Assembly (NCBI GenBank): GCA_944326265.1
Contig: CALVDE010000001.1
Span: 62,001-126,000 of the forward strand
Direction of reading: 5' to 3'
DNA: 64,000 bases
Source: an uncultured Bacteroidales bacterium
GTDB lineage: Bacteria > Bacteroidota > Bacteroidia > Bacteroidales > UBA932
A program made the translations under genes and the position numbers. Shown here piece after piece: positions 34,315 through 43,597 of this stretch. A model generated the notes under the pieces. It did no database searches. It saw nothing but the letters and a program-made list of their open reading frames with translations, and was not told the origin of the DNA. Each line of letters begins with the position of its first letter. Position 1 is the first letter of the stretch.

Positions 34315-34891
34315 TGAGGCCGTCCACTATCTCTTGTGTGATGTCGAGGCCGTCGGCCGCATTGATTACCGTGCTGGTGGCGGCCGTGGTGGTAAGTATC
34401 AGGGAGTACTGCCGGTCCTTATTGTATTCGGCCACGTATGTGGTGATGGCGTCCATGACCCGGTTGATCATGACGGCTTCCTCTTCCTGCATCTCCATCT
34501 GCTTCTGCTGGACGAGATTCTGCATCTCCTGAGTACGGAGACCCAGCTCGTTCTGCATGCTTTCTGCCTGGGATCTGGTCAGAAGTCCTTTCTGGAGTTT
34601 CTCCTGGAAGCTCTGTATGTCGTTGTCGAGAGCCCTGCCCTGTTTGTTGAGGTCATTCTCTATGGCGTTGAACTTGCCCTGCAGCTCGGAACGCAGGTCG
34701 TTGTACATATCGTACTGGTTGATCAGGGTGTCCATGTTGATGTACACGATGTCACCGCTTGCGGCTGTCACTGCGCTGCTCTCAGGTGCGGGCGTACTTT
34801 TCTGTGTGCCCGTTCCGGTGAAATACAGTATGTACAGTACGGCTACGGCTGCTGTCAGCACGACGCTGATGATGAGATTGGTTTTCTTCAT
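34283..34891 (-). CDS. OmpH/Skp-family periplasmic chaperone-like protein, membrane-anchored form
   Basis: The product has 202 residues. The N-terminus is a single hydrophobic segment (IISVVLTAAVAVLYILYF) without a clear cleavage site, so it is probably anchored in the inner membrane. The rest matches OmpH: YINMDTLINQYDMYNDLRSEL, a long helical coiled coil (about 65-150), and LILTTTAATSTVINAADGLDIT near the end. Skp proteins hold unfolded outer-membrane proteins. A second, signal-peptide-bearing Skp follows bamA at 39997. This copy heads an operon with a glycosyltransferase, purC and the LysM protein. Confidence 0.87.
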   Translation of the reverse strand: MKKTNLIISVVLTAAVAVLYILYFTGTGTQKSTPAPESSAVTAASGDIVYINMDTLINQYDMYNDLRSELQGKFNAIENDLNKQGRALDNDIQSFQEKLQKGLLTRSQAESMQNELGLRTQEMQNLVQQKQMEMQEEEAVMINRVMDAITTYVAEYNKDRQYSLILTTTAATSTVINAADGLDITQEIVDGLNAEYIRNRNR

Positions 34892-34964
34892 GTCTGTTAG
34901 AACTTGTTGGAATGATTATAATGTCATACAAAATTAGTCAAAAATCCATATTTGCCAAATAGTG

Positions 34965-35699
34965 TCAGTCCATGGCCAGGCGGATCTCCCTCAGATACAG
35001 TGATACTGTATTCTCGAGTCCGTAATGGAGCGCATCACAGATGAGGGCGTGCCCTATGGACACTTCGTCGATGAAAGGGATGGTGTGTATGAAGTATCTC
35101 AGGTTCACGAGGCTCAGGTCGTGCCCGGCGTTGATGCCCAGTCCGCATCCGCGTGCTGTCTCGGCTGCCTTGACGTATGGTTCTATGGCCTGTTCCTTGC
35201 CGTGGCTGTATGCCGATGCGTATGCTTCCGTGTAGAGCTCGACTCTGTCGCATCCGGTGTCGGCGGCGTGACGTATCATCTCCGGATCCGGGTCTATGAA
35301 TATCGATGTCCGGATTCCGGCCTCTCTGAATCTTGCGCAGATCTCCCTGAGGAAGTCCTTGTTCTTCCTGGTATCCCATCCGGCATTGGATGTCAGTACG
35401 TTTTCCGCGTCAGGCACAAGCGTCACCTGGGCGGGAAGTATCTCCAGCACCAGGTCCGAGAACCGTGGAACGGGATTGCCCTCGATGTTGAATTCCGTGG
35501 TCAGGACCGGTTTGAGCTCCCTGACATCGCTGTACCTGATATGCCGCTCATCCGGTCTGGGATGGACGGTTATGCCCTCTGCTCCGAATCTCTCGCAGTC
35601 GAGGGCTGCCTTGATGACATCCGGCATGTTTCCGCCCCGGGCATTGCGGAGCGTGGCGAATTTGTTTATGTTTACACTGAGTCTGGTCATGGCTGTCAT
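34965..35699 (-). CDS. pdxJ: Pyridoxine 5'-phosphate synthase
   Basis: The product has 244 residues (start 35699 or ATG 35690). PdxJ condenses 1-deoxyxylulose 5-phosphate with 3-amino-2-oxopropyl phosphate in DXP-dependent vitamin B6 synthesis. Motifs are [72 protein letters not shown] and [13 protein letters not shown], with the C-terminal [12 protein letters not shown]. It is divergent from nadK; a minus-strand TATTTTTG at 35719-35726 is a likely -7 box. Confidence 0.96.
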   Translation of the reverse strand: MTAMTRLSVNINKFATLRNARGGNMPDVIKAALDCERFGAEGITVHPRPDERHIRYSDVRELKPVLTTEFNIEGNPVPRFSDLVLEILPAQVTLVPDAENVLTSNAGWDTRKNKDFLREICARFREAGIRTSIFIDPDPEMIRHAADTGCDRVELYTEAYASAYSHGKEQAIEPYVKAAETARGCGLGINAGHDLSLVNLRYFIHTIPFIDEVSIGHALICDALHYGLENTVSLYLREIRLAMD

Positions 35700-35718
35700 G
35701 TTGTTTTTAGATTTTTCG

Positions 35719-35726
35719 CAAAAATA
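35719..35726 (-). promoter_or_regulatory. Putative -7 box of pdxJ
   Basis: The minus strand reads TATTTTTG, matching TAnnTTTG, 19 bp before the ATG at 35699. Confidence 0.4.
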
Positions 35727-35790
35727 AGAAGTTGTTTAAAATAAAATCGCAATATTTGCAATTTGTATTGTAAAATTATTTGCTACAGCT

Positions 35791-36702
35791 ATGCACTTCG
35801 CCCTGTACGGCCGTCCGGTGGGTCCTGATGCGGAAAAACGCATGAGCCTTCTTCTGTCGCACCTTGTTGAGAAAAAGGTGCGGCTCTCCGTATTCGCTCC
35901 ACTTGCCTGGAGTCTGTCGGCATCCGGTCTGAGGGTCCCTTCTGAAAGTCTTTTTACCTCCGCTGAGGATCTTTCCCCTGACGTGGACATATTCCTGTCG
36001 CTGGGAGGTGACGGCACTTTCCTGAGTTCTCTCAGAATGGTGGGGGACAGGGGCATACCTGTGGCGGGCATCAATTTCGGCCGTCTGGGATTCCTGACTT
36101 CCGCCGGAAGCAGCGATGCCGGATGCGGTATCGTGGACCGGATGATCGCCGGGGACTACAGGGTGGAGCGGAGGAGTCTGCTGGAGATTTCCTATGGGGG
36201 AATGCCGGTGGATTTCTATCCCTACGCGCTCAATGAAATTGCCCTTCAGCGTTCCGAGCCCAACATGATAAGCATAGAGGTGGCCATAGACGGCATGAGG
36301 ATACCGGCATACTGGGCTGACGGACTGCTCGTCGCTACGCCGACAGGCTCCACGGCCTATTCCCTCAGCGCGGGAGGTCCCGTGGTGCTTCCAGGCTCGT
36401 CGGTCTTCATAATCACGCCGATTGCTCCCCACAATCTCAACGTGCGTCCGCTCATTGTCCCCGACACCTCTTCGCTGGAGATCGTCATCCGTTCCGGAGG
36501 GGACAGGACCCTTCTCTCGGTGGACAACCGCTCGGCTGTGATCGCCGGAGGGACGGCGGTTACGGTACGCAGGGCCGGATTCGGACTCGAATGCGTGACT
36601 TTCGGACGCTCTGGATTCTTCGATGCGCTCAATGAGAAGCTTCTGTGGGGCGAGGACCGCAGGAATGCCAGATGGCGCGAAGACGGTAATCAAGAACATT
36701 AA
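35791..36702 (+). CDS. nadK: NAD kinase
   Basis: The product has 303 residues and phosphorylates NAD to NADP. The diagnostic motifs are LSLGGDGTFLSSLRM (GGDGT), NFGRLGFLTSA, NEIALQRSEPNMISIEV (NE) and LLVATPTGSTAYSLSAGGPVV. The ATG at 35791 gives a normal N-terminus (MHFALYGRPVGPDAEKR). It is followed by uppS with a 13-bp gap and then bamA, so it is the first gene of a rightward operon. Confidence 0.95.
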   Translation: MHFALYGRPVGPDAEKRMSLLLSHLVEKKVRLSVFAPLAWSLSASGLRVPSESLFTSAEDLSPDVDIFLSLGGDGTFLSSLRMVGDRGIPVAGINFGRLGFLTSAGSSDAGCGIVDRMIAGDYRVERRSLLEISYGGMPVDFYPYALNEIALQRSEPNMISIEVAIDGMRIPAYWADGLLVATPTGSTAYSLSAGGPVVLPGSSVFIITPIAPHNLNVRPLIVPDTSSLEIVIRSGGDRTLLSVDNRSAVIAGGTAVTVRRAGFGLECVTFGRSGFFDALNEKLLWGEDRRNARWREDGNQEH

Positions 36703-36715
36703 AGTAAGGAGAGAT

Positions 36716-37420
36716 ATGTTACCAAGACATGTGGCGATAATAATGGACGGAAACGGACGCTGGGCCAGAATGCGCGGCAAGGAGCGTGTCTTCGGGCACC
36801 ACGAGGGTGCCGAAAGCGTCAGGGCATGTACGGAGTATGCGGTGGAGGTCGGGATAGAGTACCTGAGTCTCTTCGCGTTCTCGGAGGAGAACTGGAAGCG
36901 TCCCGAAGCGGAGGTGTCGGAGCTTATGCGTCTGATGGCCGTGTCCATACTCAACGAGAGGCCGGCGTTCATGAAGAACAACATCCGCTTTGTCGTAATA
37001 GGCAACAGGGGCCGTCTCACGGAGAGTCTTAACCGGGATATAGACGCGGCGATGGAGGAGACAGCCGGCAATACCGGACTCACTCTGATTGTCTTCCTGA
37101 GCTACAGCGGTACATGGGACATAGAGCAGGCGGCGGCCAGGTTCGCGGCATCAGGCGCACCCGAGGGGCGTTTCAGCGATTATCTGGCCACGGCCGGGAT
37201 TCCGGATCCAGACCTTCTGATAAGGACCAGCGGGGAACAGCGGATCAGCAACTTCATGCTGTGGCAGTGCGCGTACACCGAATTTTACTTTACGGATATC
37301 CTTTGGCCCGATTTTCGCAAAGCCGAGTTCCGTAAGGCCCTGGAGGAGTTTTCCTCCCGCCAGCGCCGTTTCGGCAAGACCGGAGAGCAGATAACAGAAG
37401 AAAAGAATGATTCCAAATGA
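36716..37420 (+). CDS. uppS: Isoprenyl transferase (undecaprenyl diphosphate synthase)
   Basis: The product has 234 residues. UppS makes undecaprenyl diphosphate, the lipid carrier for peptidoglycan and surface glycans. The start at ATG 36716 gives LPRHVAIIMDGNGRWARMRG, the conserved substrate-binding N-terminus. Further motifs are HHEGAESVR, LSLFAFSEENWKRP and DLLIRTSGEQRISNFMLWQ with YTEFYF, all cis-prenyltransferase signatures. Upstream open codons (to 36623) overlap nadK. It overlaps bamA by 4 bp. Confidence 0.96.
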   Translation: MLPRHVAIIMDGNGRWARMRGKERVFGHHEGAESVRACTEYAVEVGIEYLSLFAFSEENWKRPEAEVSELMRLMAVSILNERPAFMKNNIRFVVIGNRGRLTESLNRDIDAAMEETAGNTGLTLIVFLSYSGTWDIEQAAARFAASGAPEGRFSDYLATAGIPDPDLLIRTSGEQRISNFMLWQCAYTEFYFTDILWPDFRKAEFRKALEEFSSRQRRFGKTGEQITEEKNDSK

Positions 37421-39948
37421 AGATGACAAGAAGGCTCCTACTCCTTATTATATTGTTCCTGGCGGGGGTCTGTGTCCTGCGTGCCCAGCAGGGACAGTCC
37501 GGTGTGGCCGTGGATTACCGGCATCCTAAGGATTATGTCCTGGGAGGCATCAGGGTCGAGGGCGTGCAGTTCCTCAGCGAGGGCCAGGTCATTGCGCTGA
37601 CCGGTCTGCGGCCCGGCTCGGTACTCCGGATTCCGAGCGACCAGACATCGGAAATTGTCGAGAATATATGGGCGCAGAAGCATTTTTCCGATGTGTCCCT
37701 CAACATTGACTCCATATCTGCCGGACAGGATACTGTGTATCTGGCTCTGTATCTGCAGGAGCGTCCAAGGGTATCCAGATGGAACTTCCAGGGCATAAAG
37801 AACTCGGAGCAGACGGAACTGCAGGAGCGTCTCAATCTGCGCAGGGGCGTCCCTCTGTCTGACTACGTGCTCAGGTCATCCGTGGACATAATCAGGAATT
37901 ACTTTAAGGAGAAGGGCTTCATCAATGCCGACGTGGATGTCATCCAGGTGAGGGATACGATGGTGAAGAACGCCGTGCGCGTGACCTTCAGTGTGGACAG
38001 GAAGTCGAAGGTGAAGATCAAGACCATAGTCTTCGAGGGCAACGACCATGTGCCCGAGGGCAAGCTGGTGGGCTCTATGGCCAAGACCAGGGACATGCGT
38101 ATAAGGAACATCTTCAAGACCAAGAAGTTCAACGAGAAAGAGTATGAGAACGACAAGCAGGCCATGATCAGCGTCTTCAACGAGGCCGGATTCCGCGATG
38201 CCCGCATAGTGAAGGACTCCATCTACTACGTGGAGCCCGACCGTCTCGGCATCACCTTTGTCATCGACGAGGGCAAGCGGTATTATTTCAGGAACATTAC
38301 CTGGACAGGCAACTCGCTGTACACCTCGGAGCAGCTCAACGAGGTGCTGATGATCAAGAAAGGGGATGTCTACGATGTGGTCAATCTTCAGAAGAGGCTT
38401 TACGGTGACCCGAAGAAGGAGTTCATGGACGTTCATACCCTTTATGCCGACCAGGGCTACATATTCTTCAACGTTATCCCCGTCGAGACAAATATCACCG
38501 GTGATTCGGTGGATGTGGAACTGCGTATGGTCGAGGGCAAGCCCGCGACTTTCAACAAGATAATCATAAGCGGCAACACCATAACCAACGAGAAGGTGGT
38601 GCGCCGTCAGATATTCACCAAGCCCGGCTACCTGTACAGCCAGTCGATGCTCGAGCGTTCGCTGAGAGAAATAGCCTCTATGGGCAACTTCGATCCCGAG
38701 CAGGCCCTGGACCACACCAGAGGATATTCCGTCATCCCCAACCAGATGAACAACACCGTGGACATATCCTACAACGTGGCCGAGAAACCCAACTCGCAGT
38801 TCGAGCTTTCCGGCGGATGGGGCGGATATTCGTTCGTAGGTACTGTAGGAGTGAGCTTCAACAACTTCTCCATCAAGCGGATGTTCAAGAAAGGAGCCTG
38901 GAAGCCTGTCCCTCTGGGTGATGCGCAGACACTTTCCCTGCGTTTCCAGACCAACGGCACATACTATACGGCCGGCTCCATCAACTTCATCGAGCCGTGG
39001 CTTTTCGGCAAGAAGCCGACTTCATTCAACCTTGCCGGTTACTATACCCGCCAGACCAATTCCTATTACTGGTATCAGATAGGCAATACCGACGAGTACT
39101 ACGAGGTATACGGTATCGCAGCCTCGCTGGGAAGCCGTCTGAAATGGCCGGACAACTATTTCGTCCTGTATCACGAGCTGAGCTGGCAGACATACAACCT
39201 GCACAACTGGGACTACTATTTCCTGTTCAATACCGGACGGTCGCACAACATAAGCTACAAGATCACGCTCGCCCGCAACTCCACCGACCAGGCGGTCTAT
39301 CCCAGGAGCGGATCGGATTTCCAGCTCGCGCTGCAGCTGACTCCGCCATATTCGCTCTTCCGCCCTGCGGACACTGATTACGCCTCAATGTCGGATCAGG
39401 ACCGCTACCGCTGGATCGAGTACCACAAATGGACTTTCAAGGGTGCCCTGTACGTAAGGCTGGTGGGCGACCTGGTGCTGATGACGAGAGCGCAGTTCGG
39501 ATATCTGGGATACTACAACCGCAACCTTGGCTATTCTCCTTTCGAGGGCTATCAGGTCGGAGGAGACGGAATGTCCGGCTATAATACCTACGGTTCCGAG
39601 ATCATCGCTCTCCGAGGTTATCCCAACTACTCCCTGACACCAGTAAACGACGACGGCATCTACGTGGGACACGTGTACGACAAGTTCACGGTGGAGCTAC
39701 GTTATCCGGTCATACTTCAGCCTTCGTCCACTATCTATGTGCTGGCTTTCCTGGAGGGCGGAAACTGCTGGGCCGACATAAGGGAATTCAATCCGTTCCA
39801 GATCAAGCGTTCGGCCGGAATAGGCGTGAGGGTGATGCTGCCGATGATCGGTCTGCTCGGTGTGGACTGGGGCTGGGGCTTCGATCCGGTGCAGGACAAG
39901 ACTCGCGGAGGCTCGAATTTCCACTTCGTGATAGGACAGCAGTTCTAG
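37417..39948 (+). CDS. bamA: Outer-membrane protein assembly factor BamA
   Basis: The product has 843 residues and a signal peptide (about 1-24, ending LRAQ). Five POTRA domains occupy roughly 30-440 (the first begins YVLGGIRVEGVQFLSEGQVI, the third includes KVKIKTIVFEGNDHVPE, a later one has NKIIISGNTITNEKVVRRQ). The C-terminal 16-strand barrel contains FELSGGWGGYSFVG and IIALRGYPNYSL (the RGF/RGY-like motif of loop 6) and ends with Phe (FHFVIGQQF). It is the central pore of the BAM complex. It overlaps uppS by 4 bp and is followed by skp. Confidence 0.95.
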   Translation: MKMTRRLLLLIILFLAGVCVLRAQQGQSGVAVDYRHPKDYVLGGIRVEGVQFLSEGQVIALTGLRPGSVLRIPSDQTSEIVENIWAQKHFSDVSLNIDSISAGQDTVYLALYLQERPRVSRWNFQGIKNSEQTELQERLNLRRGVPLSDYVLRSSVDIIRNYFKEKGFINADVDVIQVRDTMVKNAVRVTFSVDRKSKVKIKTIVFEGNDHVPEGKLVGSMAKTRDMRIRNIFKTKKFNEKEYENDKQAMISVFNEAGFRDARIVKDSIYYVEPDRLGITFVIDEGKRYYFRNITWTGNSLYTSEQLNEVLMIKKGDVYDVVNLQKRLYGDPKKEFMDVHTLYADQGYIFFNVIPVETNITGDSVDVELRMVEGKPATFNKIIISGNTITNEKVVRRQIFTKPGYLYSQSMLERSLREIASMGNFDPEQALDHTRGYSVIPNQMNNTVDISYNVAEKPNSQFELSGGWGGYSFVGTVGVSFNNFSIKRMFKKGAWKPVPLGDAQTLSLRFQTNGTYYTAGSINFIEPWLFGKKPTSFNLAGYYTRQTNSYYWYQIGNTDEYYEVYGIAASLGSRLKWPDNYFVLYHELSWQTYNLHNWDYYFLFNTGRSHNISYKITLARNSTDQAVYPRSGSDFQLALQLTPPYSLFRPADTDYASMSDQDRYRWIEYHKWTFKGALYVRLVGDLVLMTRAQFGYLGYYNRNLGYSPFEGYQVGGDGMSGYNTYGSEIIALRGYPNYSLTPVNDDGIYVGHVYDKFTVELRYPVILQPSSTIYVLAFLEGGNCWADIREFNPFQIKRSAGIGVRVMLPMIGLLGVDWGWGFDPVQDKTRGGSNFHFVIGQQF

Positions 39949-39963
39949 TTAGTGAAAAATTAT

Positions 39964-39971
39964 TAATTTTG
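39964..39971 (+). promoter_or_regulatory. Putative -7 box of skp
   Basis: TAATTTTG fits TAnnTTTG, 25 bp before the ATG at 39997. It would let skp be read separately from bamA. Confidence 0.4.
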
Positions 39972-39996
39972 CGCAAAATAAAGAACAACAAAAGAC

Positions 39997-40542
39997 ATGA
40001 AAAAAGTAATTGTTTTAGCATTGAGTGTTATCTCGGCTATGTCCCTGGCTTCGGCCCAGGAGCTCAAATTCGGGCACATCAATATGCAGGAAGTGATGTA
40101 TCTTATGGATGAGATGGATTCGGCCCGTGTCCAGATGGAGCAGTTCAACAACGACATGATGGAGACTTACAATGCGATGATGGAGGAACTCAACAACAAG
40201 TACCGCACATATCAGGAGATGCAGGCGCACTGGACTCCCTCTGTCCTCGCCACCAGGCAGCAGGAGATACAGGACCTTCAGGCGCGTCTTCAGCAGTATG
40301 AGCAGAACGCCCAGATGGATGCCACCAATCTTCAGCAGCAGCTTATGACACCTATTATCGCCAAGGCCAACGAGGCCGTGGCCAAGGTTGCCAAGGCCAA
40401 CGGTCTCATCTACGTGTTCGACGTATCCGCAGGTGCTGTGCCTTATTTCGACCCTGCGCAGAGCATGGACGTGACCGCTCAGGTGAGGGCGGAGCTCAAC
40501 ATCAGGCCGGACAAGACCCTGCCTCAGGCACCTCAGCAGTAA
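39997..40542 (+). CDS. skp: Periplasmic chaperone Skp/OmpH
   Basis: The product has 181 residues and a cleavable signal peptide (MKKVIVLALSVISAMSLASA-QE). The mature protein starts LKFGHINMQEVMYLMDEM, followed by a long coiled-coil of Gln/Met-rich helices (about 45-130) that would form the Skp tentacles. The C-terminal strand region is GLIYVFDVSAGAVPYFDP. Skp carries unfolded outer-membrane proteins to BamA, which is encoded just upstream. A paralogue with an uncleaved anchor is at 34283-34891. A hairpin follows. Confidence 0.92.
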   Translation: MKKVIVLALSVISAMSLASAQELKFGHINMQEVMYLMDEMDSARVQMEQFNNDMMETYNAMMEELNNKYRTYQEMQAHWTPSVLATRQQEIQDLQARLQQYEQNAQMDATNLQQQLMTPIIAKANEAVAKVAKANGLIYVFDVSAGAVPYFDPAQSMDVTAQVRAELNIRPDKTLPQAPQQ

Positions 40543-40577
40543 CAGGAACAACAGAAGAATTTACCATAAACAGGGAG

Positions 40578-40603
40578 GACTGTTCCGGGTTTCCGGAGCA
40601 GTC
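40578..40603 (+). terminator. Rho-independent terminator after skp
   Basis: GACTGTTCCGG and CCGGAGCAGTC form an 11-bp stem (one G-T pair) around a short loop, followed by TTTCCG. It lies about 35 bp after the skp stop and before the korAB promoter. Confidence 0.65.
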
Positions 40604-40658
40604 TTTCCGCTTAATTGTAAAATATTTCAAAATAATTCTTTTTGTCGGGAAATAGTTA

Positions 40659-40666
40659 TACATTTG
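40659..40666 (+). promoter_or_regulatory. Putative -7 box of korAB
   Basis: TACATTTG fits TAnnTTTG and lies 20 bp before the ATG at 40687. A TTTG at 40641-40644 is only 14 bp upstream. Confidence 0.45.
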
Positions 40667-40686
40667 TATAAAAATCTAAATACACA

Positions 40687-42528
40687 ATGCAACACAAAAT
40701 TATTGATATAGAAGATGTCGTTATAAGGTTCGCCGGCGACTCGGGAGACGGTATGCAGCTTACCGGAACTCTGTTTGCGGATTCGTCAGCGCTTTTCGGC
40801 AACGAGATCTCTACATTTCCAGACTACCCGGCCGAGATCCGGGCTCCTCACGGCACAGTATCAGGTGTGTCCGGTTTTCAGGTGCATATAGGCTCCGTCG
40901 AGATCAATACTCCCGGAGACTTCTGCGACGTGCTTGTGGCTATGAATCCCGCAGCCCTCAGGGCCAACGCCAAGTGGGCAAAGCCTACGGCTACCATCAT
41001 CCTGGACGAGGATGCCTTTGACGAGAAGGGCATTGTAAGGGCAGGCTTCAAGACCATGAACCCCATAGAGGAGCTGGGAATCGGTGACCGCAACATAGTC
41101 GTGTCCCCGATTACCACTCTCACCAAGGAGAGCCTTAAGGACAGCGGCCTGGACATGAAGGCCATCGTAAGGTGCAAGAACATGTTCACCCTCGGTATGT
41201 GCTTCTTCATGTTCAACAAGGAGCTGGACCATACCTTTGAATATCTCGAGCGCAAGTTCAAGAAGAAACCGGCTCTGATCGAGACCAACAAGAAAGTGCT
41301 CAAGGACGGTTTCAACTACGCTTCCAACATACACGCCATAGCCAACACCTATTACGTGCAGCCCGCCAAGCAGGAAAAGGGCACCTACCGTAACATCAAC
41401 GGTAACCAGGCCACCGCATGGGGCCTGCTTGCAGCCTCCGAGAAGTCAGGAGTGCCCCTCTTCTGCGGCTCGTATCCCATCACCCCCGCCACTGCTATCC
41501 TTGAGGAGCTGGCCATCCACAAGGAACTCAAGGCCAAGACCCTCCAGTGCGAGGACGAGATAGCCGGCATCTGTACCGCCATCGGAGCCGCATACGCAGG
41601 CAATTTCGCCGTAACCACCACATCCGGTCCCGGTCTGTCCCTCAAGTCCGAGGCCCTCGGTCTGGCCATGATCACCGAGCTGCCCCTCGTACTCGTGGAC
41701 GTGCAGCGCAGCGGTCCGTCGACAGGTATCCCTACCAAGACAGAGCAGACCGACCTGCATCAGGCCCTCTTCGGACGCAACGGTGAGTGCCCCATCATGG
41801 TGATGGCAGCCCATTCTCCTTCGGACTGCTTCGAGAAAGCATTCTACGCCGGCAAGTTTGCCATGGAGCACATGATGCCCGTCATCCTTCTCTCCGAGGG
41901 ATTCCTGGGCAACGGCTCCGAGCCGTGGAAGATACCTTCCATGAAGGACCTTCCGGAGATTCATCCTCCTTTCATCAACGACGCTTCTGAGTGCGGCGGT
42001 AAGTTCGCTCCTTTCGAGAGGGATCCCGAGACACTCGTCCGCAGATGGGCCCGTCCCGGAACCCCCGGTCTCGAGCACAGGGTGGGAGGTCTTGAGAAGA
42101 ATCCTGCCGGAGTAATCTCGTCCGATCCTCAGAACCACCAGATGATGGTGGATACCAGAGCCAGGAAGGTGGCGCTGGTGGCACGCGACATACCCCCTCT
42201 GAAAGTTATCGGCGACGAGAGCGGAGAGGTCCTTATCGTAGGATGGGGCGGAACATTCGGCCATCTGTACACAGCCGTCAAGGAGTTCCACAAGCAGGGC
42301 AAGAGTGTGTCCCTGGCTCACTTCGACTACATCAACCCCCTGCCTCTCAACACGGAGGAGGTCTTCTCGAAGTTCAAGAAGATCATCGTCTGCGAGCTCA
42401 ACTCCGGTCAGTTCGCGGACTACCTCAGGGCCAAGCACCAGAAATTCCACTACTATCAGCTGAACAAGGTGCAGGGTCAGCCTTTCATCGTGAAGGATGT
42501 CGTGGATGCAGTCAACAATTTATTATAG
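40687..42528 (+). CDS. korA: 2-oxoglutarate:ferredoxin oxidoreductase, fused gamma/alpha subunit
   Basis: The product has 613 residues. It oxidises 2-oxoglutarate to succinyl-CoA with reduction of ferredoxin. The N-terminal gamma domain (about 1-185) contains VIRFAGDSGDGMQLTG and FPDYPAEIRAPHGTVSG. The alpha domain starts near 235 (GNQATAWGLLAASEKSGVPL) with GSYPITPATAILEELA and TTSGPGLSLKSEALGLA, plus QRSGPSTGIPTKTEQTDL, typical of this enzyme group. It is followed by the thiamine-binding beta subunit 12 bp downstream. Codon use is strongly biased, as for highly expressed genes. Confidence 0.93.
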   Translation: MQHKIIDIEDVVIRFAGDSGDGMQLTGTLFADSSALFGNEISTFPDYPAEIRAPHGTVSGVSGFQVHIGSVEINTPGDFCDVLVAMNPAALRANAKWAKPTATIILDEDAFDEKGIVRAGFKTMNPIEELGIGDRNIVVSPITTLTKESLKDSGLDMKAIVRCKNMFTLGMCFFMFNKELDHTFEYLERKFKKKPALIETNKKVLKDGFNYASNIHAIANTYYVQPAKQEKGTYRNINGNQATAWGLLAASEKSGVPLFCGSYPITPATAILEELAIHKELKAKTLQCEDEIAGICTAIGAAYAGNFAVTTTSGPGLSLKSEALGLAMITELPLVLVDVQRSGPSTGIPTKTEQTDLHQALFGRNGECPIMVMAAHSPSDCFEKAFYAGKFAMEHMMPVILLSEGFLGNGSEPWKIPSMKDLPEIHPPFINDASECGGKFAPFERDPETLVRRWARPGTPGLEHRVGGLEKNPAGVISSDPQNHQMMVDTRARKVALVARDIPPLKVIGDESGEVLIVGWGGTFGHLYTAVKEFHKQGKSVSLAHFDYINPLPLNTEEVFSKFKKIIVCELNSGQFADYLRAKHQKFHYYQLNKVQGQPFIVKDVVDAVNNLL

Positions 42529-42540
42529 GAGGATACAATC

Positions 42541-43557
42541 ATGAAATATACAGCACAGGATTTCAAAAGCAATCAGGAAGTCAGATGGTGCCCCGGATGC
42601 GGTGACCATTCTGTACTGGCGTCACTTCAGAGGGCTCTTCCCCAGGTGGCAGAGGATCTAGGATACTCGATGGAACGTTTCGTCTTCGTCTCAGGTATCG
42701 GATGCTCCTCCCGTCTGCCATACTACATGAACACCTACGGCTTCCATGGTATCCACGGACGTGCGACCGCCATATCGACCGGCATGAAGGTTGCCAACCC
42801 GACACTGTCTATTTGGCAGGCCACCGGTGACGGAGATGCCCTCGCTATCGGAGGAAACCACTTCATACATGCCATCAGACGCAATATTGACATCAATATC
42901 GTCCTCTTCAACAACCGTATATACGGACTGACAAAAGGTCAGTATTCCCCGACATCTCCTCTCGGCAAGATAACCAAGACATCGCCCTACGGCACGGTGG
43001 AGCATCCGTTCAACCCCGGTGCCCTTGTCATGGGTGCGCGCGGCACATTCTTTGCACGAAGCATAGATTCGGAGCTGAAGCTGAACCAGGAGATTTTCGT
43101 GGCCTCGGCAAAGCATGACGGATGCTCGGTTACGGAGATGCTTGTCAACTGTGTAATTTACAATGACGGCTCGCACCGCGAGATCTCCGACAAGGAAGTG
43201 AAGGAGGACCGCACGATAGTTCTGAGACACGGTGAGAAGATGATTTTCGGCAAGAACAGGGACAAGGGCCTGATCCTCGAGAACAAGAAGCTCAAGGTCG
43301 TGACCATCGGCGAGGGCGGATTCACTGAGGATGACATACTGGTGCACGATGCCCACACCCAGGACATGGGAATGCACAGTATGCTGATAGACATGAAGTG
43401 GCCGGATTTCCCCGTCGCGCTCGGAGTCATCAGGGACGTACCTGACAAGACGTATGACGACAATGTCAGGGACCAGCTCGAGGAAGTGAGGGCAAAGTCC
43501 ACCATTCACAATATGGAGGAGTTGCTCCACAGCGGTTCCACATGGGAGGTTAAATAA
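42541..43557 (+). CDS. korB: 2-oxoglutarate:ferredoxin oxidoreductase, beta subunit
   Basis: The product has 338 residues and binds thiamine diphosphate. Motifs are WCPGCGDHSVLASLQRAL (Fe-S/TPP region), SGIGCSSRLPYY, HGRATAISTGMKVANP and the TPP-binding GDGDALAIGGNHFIHAIRRN, then NNRIYGLTKGQYSPTSP. It pairs with the fused alpha/gamma subunit immediately upstream. No separate delta ferredoxin-like subunit is encoded alongside. Confidence 0.93.
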   Translation: MKYTAQDFKSNQEVRWCPGCGDHSVLASLQRALPQVAEDLGYSMERFVFVSGIGCSSRLPYYMNTYGFHGIHGRATAISTGMKVANPTLSIWQATGDGDALAIGGNHFIHAIRRNIDINIVLFNNRIYGLTKGQYSPTSPLGKITKTSPYGTVEHPFNPGALVMGARGTFFARSIDSELKLNQEIFVASAKHDGCSVTEMLVNCVIYNDGSHREISDKEVKEDRTIVLRHGEKMIFGKNRDKGLILENKKLKVVTIGEGGFTEDDILVHDAHTQDMGMHSMLIDMKWPDFPVALGVIRDVPDKTYDDNVRDQLEEVRAKSTIHNMEELLHSGSTWEVK

Positions 43558-43597
43558 TTGACAATTAGTTTTATTAACATATTAAAACATAAAAAAG

